Below are positions 18,309-26,984 of a DNA stretch of 64,000 bases, one piece after another. This stretch comes from Bacillus sp. HSf4 (GTDB lineage Bacteria; Bacillota; Bacilli; Bacillales; Bacillaceae). The notes beneath the pieces were generated by a model, which was not told the DNA's origin, made no database searches, and was given only the letters and a program-made list of their open reading frames with translations. The stretch covers positions 1,972,001 to 2,036,000 of the forward strand of contig NZ_CP120679.1 of the NCBI RefSeq assembly GCF_029537375.1, written 5' to 3'. The stretch's first letter is position 1; each line of letters begins with the position of its first letter. The position numbers were made by a program, and so were the translations under genes.

Positions 18309-18362
18309 TCCGCACACAAGTCCACCCTTGGGAGCGCGAGCAGTATATGTCTCAGTATTAAT
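18309..18362 (+). repeat. attR-like direct repeat of the glnA 3' end
   Basis: 54 bp matching the last codons and stop of glnA at 52 positions, including AGCGCGAGCAGTATATGTCT. It is not part of any gene here. With the glnA end at 14138-14192 it brackets 4.1 kb of phage-like and toxin DNA, as left and right attachment sites would. Just beyond it, TTTGACCAC repeats (18454-18475) and an inverted GGTGGTCAAAA resemble integrase arm sites. Confidence 0.8.
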
Positions 18363-18551
18363 GGGTAAATCATTGATTTAAAAGAGTATTAGTAAAATAA
18401 GATGGTGGTCAAAATGAATGGTAAGACCTTAATTGATAGGTTTGACCACTTTTTGACCACCAAATTTTATAAAAAAATTACCTCATGATTGAGTTGAAAT
18501 AACTTTCATAACTGTCCACTGATTTGTTTTCAGATTCTCCGATACATAGAA
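18363..18551. other. Repeat-rich intergenic DNA beyond attR
   Basis: No gene seen. It holds GGTGGTCAAAATG near 18404, then TTTGACCAC TTTTTGACCACC near 18449-18471. A related TTTTGGTCAAAAG lies just inside attL (about 14235). These short direct and inverted copies near both attachment copies could be binding sites for the lost integrase. Confidence 0.4.
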
Positions 18552-18713
18552 ATGTTTGATTTAAAAAAGGGCTTAGGGATATCATCATCAACCTTAGTTA
18601 AAATGTCTAAAAGGTCATTGGCAGTCATTCTGAAAATCTGCGAATACTTAGAGTGCAATATTGAAGAAGTAGTAGAGTTTGTTGAAGATGAAACTGCAGA
18701 TGCAAATAAATAA
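18552..18713 (+). pseudogene. Truncated Cro/XRE-type regulator
   Basis: 53 codons, MFDLKKGLGISSSTLVKMSK, then RSLAVILKICEYLECNIEEV and VEFVEDETADANK. This is the C-terminal two-thirds of a YozG/Cro-like helix-turn-helix protein (recognition-helix region STLVKMSK followed by LxxICEYLxCxIEDV). The first helices are missing and no ribosome binding site is present. Phage origin likely. Confidence 0.6.
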
Positions 18714-18722
18714 GTAGTCCAA

Positions 18723-19355
18723 TTAATGAGCGACTTGATTTGCTTTTCTTATGGCTAAGTCCATAACTCCTTGCCAATAATCAGCTTTCTTAAGAGCAGT
18801 TTTAATTATGTCACTGTCTTTCTTATAGCCAACAGGATTATAACCAGGAGAATCATGGATAGGTAGGAAATCAATATAGTGAACAGGGTTTTTAAAATCA
18901 TCCACCGTTATTTTCATGGTAATTAACTTAATTATCGTAACCTGCTTTGAGCCAGAAGAAAGTCCGCCAATTATTGCTCCTACACCTCCTGCAAAAACCC
19001 CACCGATTGCTGCACCAGAAGTCTGCTTACCTCTAGAAGCTGTGGACACTATTTCATTGTGTTCATTTCGTTTGTAAATTTTAAAAATCTTCTTGGACTC
19101 GTTGAAAGAAATTTTTTTATTGTAATTAGTAAAAGAACCATCAGTTTTAAAGTCTGAATCGAATTCTTTAAGCATTTCAACATTATTTCTAATCTTTTTG
19201 GCTAATTGTTTATTTCGTATTCTATACGGCTCGGTTACCAAAAGTAATATTCCTAATACGGAGAGTATCACAGCAAAAACTTTCCACCCGTCCATAAAAT
19301 AGAAGAAGACTGTCAATACTCCATATAAAATATAAAATAAAACCTTATTATTCAC
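18723..19355 (-). CDS. Membrane protein with glycine-zipper segment, unknown function
   Basis: 210 residues. Two N-terminal transmembrane helices (about 5-40), a cytoplasmic basic stretch, then a Gly/Ala-rich hydrophobic hairpin SGAAIGGVFAGGVGAIIGGL (about 115-134) and a C-terminal soluble part. Similar proteins with a PH-like part and a glycine zipper are common on mobile DNA. I do not recognise the family. The neighbouring toxin gene is divergent. Confidence 0.65.
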   Translation of the reverse strand: MNNKVLFYILYGVLTVFFYFMDGWKVFAVILSVLGILLLVTEPYRIRNKQLAKKIRNNVEMLKEFDSDFKTDGSFTNYNKKISFNESKKIFKIYKRNEHNEIVSTASRGKQTSGAAIGGVFAGGVGAIIGGLSSGSKQVTIIKLITMKITVDDFKNPVHYIDFLPIHDSPGYNPVGYKKDSDIIKTALKKADYWQGVMDLAIRKANQVAH

Positions 19356-19521
19356 CAGTATGCCACAATTTTCTTTCTCAGGAATGTTTATCTTGAGCAG
19401 AAGGGAAACACCATCAACGCAATATTTGACTGATTAAAGTGAAATTGACTGAATTAACTGTTGATTCCCATACCTTATATTGATATATTTGGAATGTAAA
19501 TAATTAACTAGGAGGTCAAAT

Positions 19522-20139
19522 GTGGCGAAAAAGTTTATTAAAACTATTGTCTCACTTTTGGTCTTTGTGTTGGTTATGAATGTTCTGAGTCCATTATCTC
19601 AAGCAATTGAAGAGGGAAAAGAGGATGAAAGCATTGATTTCAACTCAACTCTCAATACATATGATATTTTTCCAAAAAACATTGATGGAACATCTTCAAT
19701 TTCATCCCTCAATAAAAAAGATATTCAAAGTTTTAATAATGAAGAGTTTGAAAAAGAATTTGATTTTTTAATAGAAGACCCAATATTTCAGCTGTTAGAA
19801 CAGGTGCTAGCCAAACAAGAAGTTAAGGACGCTGAAATAAAGCAGATGTGGATACCAGTAGTTGCTGCTGCTTTAAGGGTCTTAATGAGCAAAGTTGGCA
19901 GATCTGGAATGAAAAAAGGTTGGGCGATTGCGAGGCCGCATGTCCAAAAAGCTTTAAAAGCGCCGAGCAAATACAAGATCGATGGCCCCGGTGGTGGTGG
20001 CAGAATTATTCAGGTTCGTTTAAAATCTACCGGAAAACCAATTTTCAGATTAGATTACTATCCAGTTAAAACAGGAGGCCCCTATAAACTTCATTACCAT
20101 GTGCCGCCTAACATGAAAAAACATCATATCATTTTCTAA
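19522..20139 (+). CDS. Secreted toxin-like protein (possibly SAR2788-type)
   Basis: 205 residues from a GTG with AGGAGG spaced 6 nt before it. A Sec signal (MAKKFIKTIVSLLVFVLVMN, cleavage near SQA) is followed by an acidic pro-region, then a basic domain from about residue 112 (MWIPVVAAALRVLMSKVG). The C-terminus GPGGGGRIIQVRLKSTGKP, IFRLDYYPVKTGGPYKLHYH is built like the short toxin domains at the ends of Bacillus polymorphic toxins. A 90-residue acidic gene follows after 15 nt and may be its immunity. The SAR2788 label is from memory of the layout and is tentative. Confidence 0.6.
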   Translation: MAKKFIKTIVSLLVFVLVMNVLSPLSQAIEEGKEDESIDFNSTLNTYDIFPKNIDGTSSISSLNKKDIQSFNNEEFEKEFDFLIEDPIFQLLEQVLAKQEVKDAEIKQMWIPVVAAALRVLMSKVGRSGMKKGWAIARPHVQKALKAPSKYKIDGPGGGGRIIQVRLKSTGKPIFRLDYYPVKTGGPYKLHYHVPPNMKKHHIIF

Positions 20140-20154
20140 AGGGAGGGTTTCCAA

Positions 20155-20427
20155 ATGAATTATGATGAAACACAACATCTACATTTTAGTTACAATAAAA
20201 AGGGATTAGATCTTGAAGCAGTAGGATTAAAGCGACTAGATGTTGATGTTTGGGACGTTTATTTTAACTTTCAGGATCATAACATAAATGAACCAACTAT
20301 GAGGTTTTCAAAAATCGATCCATTCGGTTGTAAGATATTTTCAATAACAAGTAAAGATTTAAGTGAAGATGAGGCGACTCAATACTTCGAACTTTGGATT
20401 AAACATGAGTTAAATAAAGCTCTCTAA
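20155..20427 (+). CDS. Candidate immunity protein for the preceding toxin
   Basis: 90 residues, acidic, no membrane segment, starting MNYDETQHLHFSYNKKGLDL. It lies 15 nt after the toxin-like gene with GGGAGGG before its ATG and shares a terminator. A decayed copy of its 3' two-thirds sits at 37491-37663 without any toxin, showing that this gene travels as a module. No named family recognised. Confidence 0.6.
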   Translation: MNYDETQHLHFSYNKKGLDLEAVGLKRLDVDVWDVYFNFQDHNINEPTMRFSKIDPFGCKIFSITSKDLSEDEATQYFELWIKHELNKAL

Positions 20428-20430
20428 TTT

Positions 20431-20457
20431 AAGCTCCCTCGTTATGAGGGAGCTTTA
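20431..20457 (+). terminator. Terminator of the toxin/immunity pair
   Basis: AAGCTCCCTC GTTAT GAGGGAGCTTT: a perfect 10-bp stem with a 5-nt loop just after the stop codon. Confidence 0.85.
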
Positions 20458-20582
20458 TAGTAAGCTGAGAAAGAATAAACACAGCATAGCAATATGTATC
20501 TTGAGTAGAAGAGAAGGAAAGAGACTAATCAAGGCTTTTTTTGTAAAGCTCCGGATATGTTTTTAGAAGGGTATGATATTTC

Positions 20583-20921
20583 ATGAGAATTTTTTGGTTT
20601 TTTTTGGCTGGCGCTCTGATTGGAATAATAATGAATACTATTCAAGAAATTTTTTCGTCTGCTGTCACAACAACTGTTTTAGTGGTTCTTGTGGCTGCTT
20701 GTTTTGTTTTTGACCTAGTTAAAGGTAAGAGGAGCCAAGAGCAGGGTGATAAAAAATATGAGTTTATATGGTGGATTGCAACAATTCTCATGGTTCTAGT
20801 GATGACTTTTAATACTGTCTTTTTAAAAATTGATCCTAAGTATAATATCATCGTTGTATTGATTCACATTTTGTTCATGGTGATTATTAAGAGTAGATGG
20901 AAGAAAGCTAAGACAGATTAA
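20583..20921 (+). CDS. Four-helix membrane protein, unknown
   Basis: 112 residues with about four transmembrane helices (MRIFWFFLAGALIGIIMN, TTTVLVVLVAACFVFDLV, EFIWWIATILMVLVMTF, YNIIVVLIHILFMVII) and short basic loops. No family recognised. Such proteins are frequent among accessory immunity or stress genes. The start is supported by position only; the upstream AGAAGGG is weak. Confidence 0.6.
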   Translation: MRIFWFFLAGALIGIIMNTIQEIFSSAVTTTVLVVLVAACFVFDLVKGKRSQEQGDKKYEFIWWIATILMVLVMTFNTVFLKIDPKYNIIVVLIHILFMVIIKSRWKKAKTD

Positions 20922-20945
20922 GCAGGTGGTCGACCTGCTCTTTTC
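20921..20945 (+). terminator. Terminator
   Basis: AGCAGGT GGTCG ACCTGCT followed by CTTTTC, right at the stop of the four-helix membrane protein gene. Confidence 0.75.
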
Positions 20946-21167
20946 GTTCCATCTCGGCTGATTTTTTCCGGTGTCAATTTTCTCCTTCAGTTTCAAAATA
21001 AAAGAGACATTCATTGGGATGCCTTTTGCCGAAAATGATGTCTGGATTTAGCCTTTGCGGAAATATGTTTAATTCAAGGTTAAATAATCAAACCCTTTAT
21101 AATTGTATACCAATCTGCAAGAAGAGAATCCTGATTTTCAAAATGGATGAATCGCATACTAACGAAG

Positions 21168-21470
21168 TGTTTCTCGACCTGTTAAGCAGTACTCGCAGCG
21201 GCCACAACTTTCAAACATCCATGCAATAGAGACGCGGTCTCCCTCTTTTAAGCTGGTTACGCCTTCACCAATCTCGGTTACAATGCCTATTCCTTCATGA
21301 CCTAAAGTGACACCTGCAACATCACCAAAATCAGCATTCTTCACATGTAAGTCAGTATGACATATATCACAGTATTCCATCTTCACTTTAGCTTCACCAT
21401 GTTTTATAGGACGCAATTCTTTTTTTACTATTTCTACATTTTTGTCTTTCGTTGCTACTACTGCTTTCAT
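21168..21470 (-). pseudogene. N-terminal fragment of a zinc alcohol dehydrogenase (AdhA-like)
   Basis: About 100 of the usual about 345 residues remain, starting [19 protein letters not shown]. The catalytic zinc ligand region CDICHTDLH, the GHEG motif and the first cysteines of the structural zinc site (CGRCEYC) are present, then the frame ends just after TGRETLR. The nucleotide-binding domain is gone, so no activity is expected. It is closest to B. subtilis AdhA, which detoxifies methylglyoxal and formaldehyde. Confidence 0.85.
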
Positions 21471-22362
21471 CTAAATAACACCATTTCCAATTTATGTTAG
21501 GGTATAAAACCTACACTGGTAATTTAGCACAATATTCTTCTTGGAAAATCAACATAAATATGAATTTTTTTTTAGATAAATGGCAGACTATGAACGCAGA
21601 GCAGTCGAATTCTCTCGACAGCTTTACCAGCGTCTTGCTCAAAGCAACAGAGTATAGAGTGAAACTTTCCAAGTTGTATCCGTAAAATTGGAAGCTGTTA
21701 AACGTTGTCAGTTCCATTTAGCATCTTAGTCTGGTGACAGGTGACCATCAACCACAGGTCATATCTGACTCTATCTCTGTATGCTTCAAATCGGCATTGA
21801 CATTTATATTTCGGCCCTATTTTTTCTTTGCAATTAGGGATGATTGGGAAGTATAAGTATACATAGTCAACTTTGATCCTGACGATAAAATGACTGAGTT
21901 GTGCAGACTCTTTTCGTTTTGCGACTTGTACTTGCAGAGTTCGCAAGCTATTCGATGAGAATGATAAAAATATTGTGATCTATCACAATATTTACAATTA
22001 AACGACTTATTTTATCGTCTTGATTTTTCATAAAAATGTCATAGAGGAGTCGATCTTCAACCTTTTTCCTATGTTATTGTAATAATTGAACAAATAATCC
22101 GATAGGGAGATGAAGCGATCAGTATAGTATAAATAAATAAACTGGTAGTTTTTTAATGTATTTATAAGTGACGATTAAGAATCAACGAGGCTTAAAAACA
22201 GTAAAATGAAAGCGGTTTATAGAAATGGTGATACAGAATGAGGGGGTCTTAAGAGGAGAAAAATCCTTTTAAATGACAAAGACTGACGAAACTGAAGTAT
22301 AAATAGTTGTGTTGGTTGTGTCTATTCAAAAAAAGAAGGATGGAATATTAGGAGGCAGAGAG
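21471..22362. other. 890-bp gene-free stretch before the PTS operon
   Basis: No intact gene. The only open frames are short and without ribosome binding sites. It contains a strong palindrome (next entry), a TGAAAGCGGTTTAT element at 22206 resembling a cre site at 12 of 14 positions, and an AT-rich run at 22100-22180 where the PTS promoter may lie. I found no convincing sigma-54 promoter, although mannose-family PTS operons are often sigma-54 dependent. Confidence 0.45.
21968..21993. repeat. Perfect palindrome AAATATTGTGA-TCTA-TCACAATATTT
   Basis: Two 11-bp arms around 4 bp. The TTGTGA...TCACAA core resembles Rex or Fnr boxes, but the centre is two bases too short for either. It may be an operator for an unidentified dimeric regulator or a transcription-stopping hairpin. 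Confidence 0.6.
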
Positions 22363-23349
22363 ATGGTAGGGATTATCCTGGCAAGCCATGGAGGATTTGC
22401 TGAAGGCATCTTACAATCTGGCACAATGATTTTGGGAGAACAAGAAAACGTTAAGGCTGTCACCTTAATGCCAAGCGAAGGTCCAGACGATTTGAGAGCA
22501 AAAATGGAAGCAGCAATTGCATCTTTTGATAATCAAGATGAAGTATTATTCCTAGTCGATCTATGGGGAGGTACACCATTCAATCAAGCTAACCGCTTGT
22601 ATGAAGAACACAAAGACAAATGGGCAATCGTTGCTGGTATGAGTTTGCCAATGTTGATTGAAGCTTATGCATCCCGTTTTTCAATGACGTCTGCTCAAGA
22701 AATCGCAGCACACATCATCAAAACAGCAAAAGAAGGGGTTAGAATGAAGCCTGTAGAGCTAGAACCTAAAGACAATACTGTGGCTCAAGTTGCTGAAGGT
22801 GGACAAGCAAAAGGTGTGCTTCCTCCTGGTAAAGTAGTTGGTGACGGGAAGATTCAGTTCGTTTTAGTCCGCGTGGATTCTCGTTTATTGCATGGTCAGG
22901 TGGCGACTGCATGGACAAAGGCTACAAAACCAAATCGTATTATCGTAGTTTCAGATGCAGTGTCTAGAGATGACCTTCGAAAGAAATTGATCGAGCAGGC
23001 CGCACCGCCAGGGGTTAAGGCAAATGTTGTTCCAATCAGCAAAATACTGGAAGTTGCAAAAGATCCCCGTTTTGGTGACACAAAAGCACTGTTATTATTT
23101 GAAAACCCATTAGATGTCCTAAGAGTTATTGAGGAGGGCGTGGATATTAAAGAAGTGAACGTTGGATCTATGGCTCATTCAACCGGTAAAGTGGCCGTTA
23201 GCAATGTACTTTCTATGGGACGAGAAGATGTTGAGGCTTTCGAGAAAATGAAAGAAAAAGGCATCCAGTTTGATGTACGGAAAGTACCCAGTGATTCTCG
23301 TGTAGACATGGATGACATTCTAAACAAAGCGAAGGATGAATTAGCATAG
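22363..23349 (+). CDS. PTS mannose/fructose/sorbose family EIIAB
   Basis: 328 residues from ATG 22363 (AGGAGG spaced 7 nt). IIA domain in residues 1-130 with the phosphorylated His-9 in ILASHGGFAEG. A Pro/Gly-rich linker around 150-160, then the IIB domain with its phospho-His in VRVDSRLLHGQVATAW (about 174). Fused EIIAB as in manX of enterobacteria and lactic bacteria; B. subtilis levDE are split. It carries phosphate from HPr to the sugar entering through the EIIC/EIID pair encoded next. Sugar specificity is not visible, with glucose/mannose the usual case. Confidence 0.93.
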   Translation: MVGIILASHGGFAEGILQSGTMILGEQENVKAVTLMPSEGPDDLRAKMEAAIASFDNQDEVLFLVDLWGGTPFNQANRLYEEHKDKWAIVAGMSLPMLIEAYASRFSMTSAQEIAAHIIKTAKEGVRMKPVELEPKDNTVAQVAEGGQAKGVLPPGKVVGDGKIQFVLVRVDSRLLHGQVATAWTKATKPNRIIVVSDAVSRDDLRKKLIEQAAPPGVKANVVPISKILEVAKDPRFGDTKALLLFENPLDVLRVIEEGVDIKEVNVGSMAHSTGKVAVSNVLSMGREDVEAFEKMKEKGIQFDVRKVPSDSRVDMDDILNKAKDELA

Positions 23350-23383
23350 CGATATAACAAAATTTATATAAAAAGGAGGGCAT

Positions 23384-24187
23384 ATGATGTCTATTATAGC
23401 AATTGTTTTCATCATTTTAATTGCTTTTCTAGCTGGTATGGAAGGGATATTAGATGAATTTCAATTCCATCAACCACTAGTGGCATGTACATTAATCGGT
23501 TTAGTAACAGGTAACTTGGAGGCCGGTATTGTTCTTGGCGGTACACTTCAGATGATTGCACTTGGATGGGCGAATATCGGAGCAGCCGTAGCGCCGGATG
23601 CTGCATTTGCGTCAGTTGCATCAGCAATTATTTTAGTATTGGGCGGACAAGGTGTTGACGGTGTCGCATCGGCAATCGCAGTAGCGGTTCCACTTGCAGT
23701 AGCGGGTCTTTTCTTAACAATGATCGTTCGTACAATTGCTGTTCCTATCGTACATATGATGGATGCCGCAGCTGAAGAAGGAAATTTCAGAAGGATCGAA
23801 ATTTTGCATATCGTTGCGGTGTGTTTACAAGGTATCAGAATTGCGATTCCTGCAGGAGCACTTTTATTCATCCCGGCAGAAAGCGTTCAATCATTCTTGG
23901 AGTCAATGCCTGCATGGCTAACAGACGGAATGGCTATTGGTGGTGGAATGGTGGTCGCTGTTGGGTATGCACTAGTTATTAATATGATGGCAACAAAAGA
24001 AGTATGGCCGTTCTTCATTATTGGTTTCGTAATAGCTGCAATTTCTGAATTAACACTTATTGCACTTGGTGCATTGGGTGTAGCGTTAGCTCTTATTTAC
24101 TTGAATCTTTCTAAAATGGGCGGTTCTTCAAATGGCGGCGGAGGCAATTCCGGCGACCCGCTTGGTGATATCTTAAACGATTATTAA
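23384..24187 (+). CDS. PTS mannose family EIIC
   Basis: 267 residues, strongly hydrophobic. It has the EIIC features GMEGILDEFQFHQPLVACTL near the N-terminus, LGGTLQMIALGWANIGAAVAPDAA and a Gly/Asn-rich soluble tail (GGSSNGGGGNSGDP). One of the two membrane subunits. AAGGAGGG lies before a double ATG; 23387 is equally possible as the start. 34 nt after EIIAB, 22 nt before EIID. Confidence 0.92.
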   Translation: MMSIIAIVFIILIAFLAGMEGILDEFQFHQPLVACTLIGLVTGNLEAGIVLGGTLQMIALGWANIGAAVAPDAAFASVASAIILVLGGQGVDGVASAIAVAVPLAVAGLFLTMIVRTIAVPIVHMMDAAAEEGNFRRIEILHIVAVCLQGIRIAIPAGALLFIPAESVQSFLESMPAWLTDGMAIGGGMVVAVGYALVINMMATKEVWPFFIIGFVIAAISELTLIALGALGVALALIYLNLSKMGGSSNGGGGNSGDPLGDILNDY

Positions 24188-24209
24188 TTCTAAAAGGAGG
24201 AGAAGAGAA

Positions 24210-25121
24210 ATGGCAGAAAAAATACAACTAACAAAAAGGGATCGCTTAACCGTTGCATGGCGTTCTACATTTATTCAAGGTTCTTGGAACTATGAACGCA
24301 TGCAGAATGGCGGCTGGGCCTTCTCAATGATTCCGGCAATCAAAAAATTATATCAATCAAAAGAAGATCGTGTAGCAGCGTTAAAACGTCACTTGGAATT
24401 TTTTAATACGCATCCTTATATAGCTTCACCGATTCTGGGAGTTACACTAGCACTTGAAGAAGAACGTGCTAATGGTTCAAAAGTTGATGATGTGGCCATT
24501 CAAGGAGTTAAAGTTGGGATGATGGGTCCTTTAGCCGGTGTTGGTGATCCAGTATTTTGGTTTACATTACGTCCGATGTTAGGTGCTTTAGGGGCATCAT
24601 TAGCAATGGGTGGAAGCATCCTTGGGCCAATCCTTTTCTTCTTGGCTTGGAACCTGATTCGTTGGGGATTTATGTGGTATACACAAGAATTTGGATATAA
24701 AGCCGGTTCTAAAATCACCGATAATCTTTCAGGCGGATTATTGCAAGATGTTACAAAAGGTGCATCAATCCTTGGTATGTTTGTTCTTGCTGCCTTAGTG
24801 CAACGGTGGGTATCGATTAAATTCTTGCCAGTCGTTTCTGAAGTTAAGTTAGATAAAGGCGCGTATATTGAATGGGACAAACTTCCTGGAGGCGGAGAAG
24901 GGATTCGTCAAGCTTTTGAACAAGTAAACTCGGGACTGGCACTTTCATCTACGAAAGTAACAACCTTACAAGATAACTTGGATCAATTAATTCCTGGTTT
25001 GGCTGCATTGCTTCTGACATTCTTATGTATGTGGTTGCTTAAGAAAAAAGTCAGCCCAATTGTCATTATTCTTGGCTTATTCGTATTTGGGGTAGTTGGT
25101 CACGTTATTGGGCTTTTATAA
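24210..25121 (+). CDS. PTS mannose family EIID
   Basis: 303 residues. EIID pattern: RSTFIQGSWNYERMQNGGWAF near residue 20, then a helical cytoplasmic part, the KVGMMGPLAGVGDPVFWFTLRP signature near residue 110 and C-terminal membrane helices ending GVVGHVIGLL. It forms the translocator with EIIC and is also the known receptor subunit for class IIa bacteriocins and some phages in other Firmicutes. AAAGGAGGAG precedes the ATG. Confidence 0.93.
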   Translation: MAEKIQLTKRDRLTVAWRSTFIQGSWNYERMQNGGWAFSMIPAIKKLYQSKEDRVAALKRHLEFFNTHPYIASPILGVTLALEEERANGSKVDDVAIQGVKVGMMGPLAGVGDPVFWFTLRPMLGALGASLAMGGSILGPILFFLAWNLIRWGFMWYTQEFGYKAGSKITDNLSGGLLQDVTKGASILGMFVLAALVQRWVSIKFLPVVSEVKLDKGAYIEWDKLPGGGEGIRQAFEQVNSGLALSSTKVTTLQDNLDQLIPGLAALLLTFLCMWLLKKKVSPIVIILGLFVFGVVGHVIGLL

Positions 25122-25198
25122 TTAAAGTGAGGATTATTGATTGAAGTATAGTGTAGTAGCACACTTCTGTCGTCTGTGAATCGATAATAGTTCGCATA

Positions 25199-25238
25199 CA
25201 AAAAGTGGCTGGAAAATGATTGTCTGAGCCATTTTTTG
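25199..25238 (+). terminator. Attenuating terminator between EIID and the DUF956 gene
   Basis: AAAAAGTGGCT pairs with AGCCATTTTTT across a 16-nt loop and ends in a T-run. It may reduce read-through into the last gene of the PTS unit. Confidence 0.6.
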
Positions 25239-25286
25239 TATTGGGTTGAAATGAATAAATCAGATAAATGAAATGGAGTGGATATC

Positions 25287-25682
25287 ATGGTTCAATCAAT
25301 TAATACAAAGGTCGATTTAGTAATGGATGCCACCGCTTTTACGGGATTGACGGACTATGGGAAAATTATGATTGGTGATCAAGGGTTTGAATTTTATAAC
25401 TCCCGTGATCCTCGTAAATTTATTCAAATTCCATGGGAGGAAGTAGACTATGTGATAGCCTCTGTGATGTTTAAGGGGAAATGGATTCCGCGTTATGCGA
25501 TTGAAACGAAGAAAAATGGGACCTTCATTTTTTCTTCTAAGGAACCTAAGAAAGTTCTTCGGGTCATACGAGAATATGTAAATCCGGATCACATGGTACG
25601 GTCCTTAAGTTTCTTTGATGTTATTAAACGAGCTTTTAAGTCGATAGGTAAGAAGAATAATGGAATGAAAAGAAGAAGGTGA
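25287..25682 (+). CDS. manO: DUF956 / ManO-like protein
   Basis: 131 residues from ATG 25287, GGAGT before it. DUF956 proteins are found almost only behind mannose-type PTS operons. The pattern here is TDYGKIMIGDQGFEFYNSRD, then IQIPWEEVDYVIASVMFKGKW and FIFSSKEPKKVLRVIREYV, a PH-like strand-rich domain with a basic tail. A regulatory role in PTS sugar uptake has been suggested in lactic acid bacteria; the mechanism is unclear. Confidence 0.83.
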   Translation: MVQSINTKVDLVMDATAFTGLTDYGKIMIGDQGFEFYNSRDPRKFIQIPWEEVDYVIASVMFKGKWIPRYAIETKKNGTFIFSSKEPKKVLRVIREYVNPDHMVRSLSFFDVIKRAFKSIGKKNNGMKRRR

Positions 25683-26096
25683 TTTTTCATTTTAAGTATA
25701 CTAAGGTTATTCATGTTTTAGATTTAATTAGAGGAATTAAACATGAAAACAAATACTAAGGAGTATGTGGAGATCATGGTACATATCGACCCTAGAACAC
25801 GCACCGTTGCTTCTTCTTGAACAAGCTTTACATTTCGTGTAGTTTTGCCCTTGCCCGTTCTTTCGCTTCCCCTTGACACTTTTCCTGTAGTAATTCAAAG
25901 CGGCGTCCGTCCTTAACATCTCCATTTGCTCACTTTCTCTCAACGGGATGATCACATTTTACCAACAGATGATCTGAGGATTTTCCATTTAAAATGAGTG
26001 AAGATTTTTTATTTTTTAAATTCACACTTTACAGGTGGGAATAATATGAATTATGATATTTAACAATAAAATAAGCCAACGAACTGAGGGGGAAAA
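25683..26096. other. Intergenic region with gene scraps
   Basis: 410 bp. The plus strand has a 25-codon frame from 25743 (MKTNTKEYVEIMVHIDPRTR), with no good start signal. The minus strand has an open stretch reading NGDVKDGRRFELLQEKCQGE, then AKERARAKLHEM and a stop, which looks like a genuine C-terminus of a lost gene but has no start. Neither is called as a gene. Confidence 0.35.
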
Positions 26097-26984
26097 ATGA
26101 AAAAGTTAATTGTGTTTGTCTTTATTGGATTATTTGCACAGCTGATAGACGGTGCCTTAGGAATGGCGTACGGGGTGACTTCATCCTCGCTGCTGCTTGC
26201 TTTTGGAATCGCACCGGCGGTTGCCTCAGCATCCGTCCACCTGGCGGAAGTCGTCACAACCGCTGCGTCAGGTGTGTCGCATATTAAGTTTGGAAACGTC
26301 GATAAACAAACGCTCAAACGCCTTGTCATCCCTGGATCAATCGGGGCATTTCTCGGCGCTGCATTTTTAAGTAACATCCCCGGAGAACTTGCAAAACCTT
26401 ATATTTCAATGTTTTTGCTCGTCCTTGGTGTGTATGTGCTCATTCGCTTTCTGTTCATGTTTAAAATGGGAGAGCAAAAAAGCGGTGTCAGTCTTTCGAG
26501 AGGGAAAGCCGTTCCTTTAGGGCTAATTGCCGGTTTTGCCGATGCGACCGGAGGGGGAGGCTGGGGACCGATTGCCACCCCGGTCCTGTTATCCAAAAAA
26601 GGAGCCAGTGCCCGAAAAGTGGTGGGAACTGTTGATACAAGCGAGTTTGCCATTGCCGTTTCGGCAACGTTAGGATTTTTCATTTCCCTCGGCTGGGAAG
26701 AAGTGAATTGGCTGTGGGTCGGCGCGTTGATGATTGGCGGAATCATTGCGGCTCCGATTGCCGCCTGGCTGGTACAAAAGGTTCACACCCGATTAATGGG
26801 CGTTCTGGTCGGCGGGTTGATCATCCTCGTCAACGCAAGAACGCTGATCAATTCGTGGTTCGATCAAACAGCATTATATCCGATGGTTTATGTTGGAATC
26901 ATTGCAGTTTGGATATCAGCTATTGTTTATATTGTCATTAAAATAAGAACAAGTGATCCAGCTGCTCAAGCGTTAAATCAATAG
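26097..26984 (+). CDS. TSUP family exporter (TauE/SafE-like)
   Basis: 295 residues, eight hydrophobic segments in two repeats. The first repeat reads IDGALGMAYGVTSSSLLLAF, with the HLAEVVTTAASG segment; the second has GFADATGGGGWGPIATPVLL near residue 145 and the matching TVDTSEFAIAVSATLGF. The family moves sulfite, sulfoacetate or other small organic or sulfur anions. Higher GC and cleaner codon use than its neighbours suggest an older resident gene. Substrate unknown; similar to B. subtilis YtnM. Confidence 0.88.
   Translation: MKKLIVFVFIGLFAQLIDGALGMAYGVTSSSLLLAFGIAPAVASASVHLAEVVTTAASGVSHIKFGNVDKQTLKRLVIPGSIGAFLGAAFLSNIPGELAKPYISMFLLVLGVYVLIRFLFMFKMGEQKSGVSLSRGKAVPLGLIAGFADATGGGGWGPIATPVLLSKKGASARKVVGTVDTSEFAIAVSATLGFFISLGWEEVNWLWVGALMIGGIIAAPIAAWLVQKVHTRLMGVLVGGLIILVNARTLINSWFDQTALYPMVYVGIIAVWISAIVYIVIKIRTSDPAAQALNQ

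Noticed and set aside
21698..21946. Minus-strand ORF in the pre-PTS gap, Cys/Arg-rich
   Set aside because: No start signal and no recognisable domain; probably random or an unrecognisable relic.
22206..22219. cre site before the PTS operon
   Set aside because: TGAAAGCGGTTTAT misses the last two consensus bases, and its distance to a promoter is unknown; mentioned only as a resemblance.
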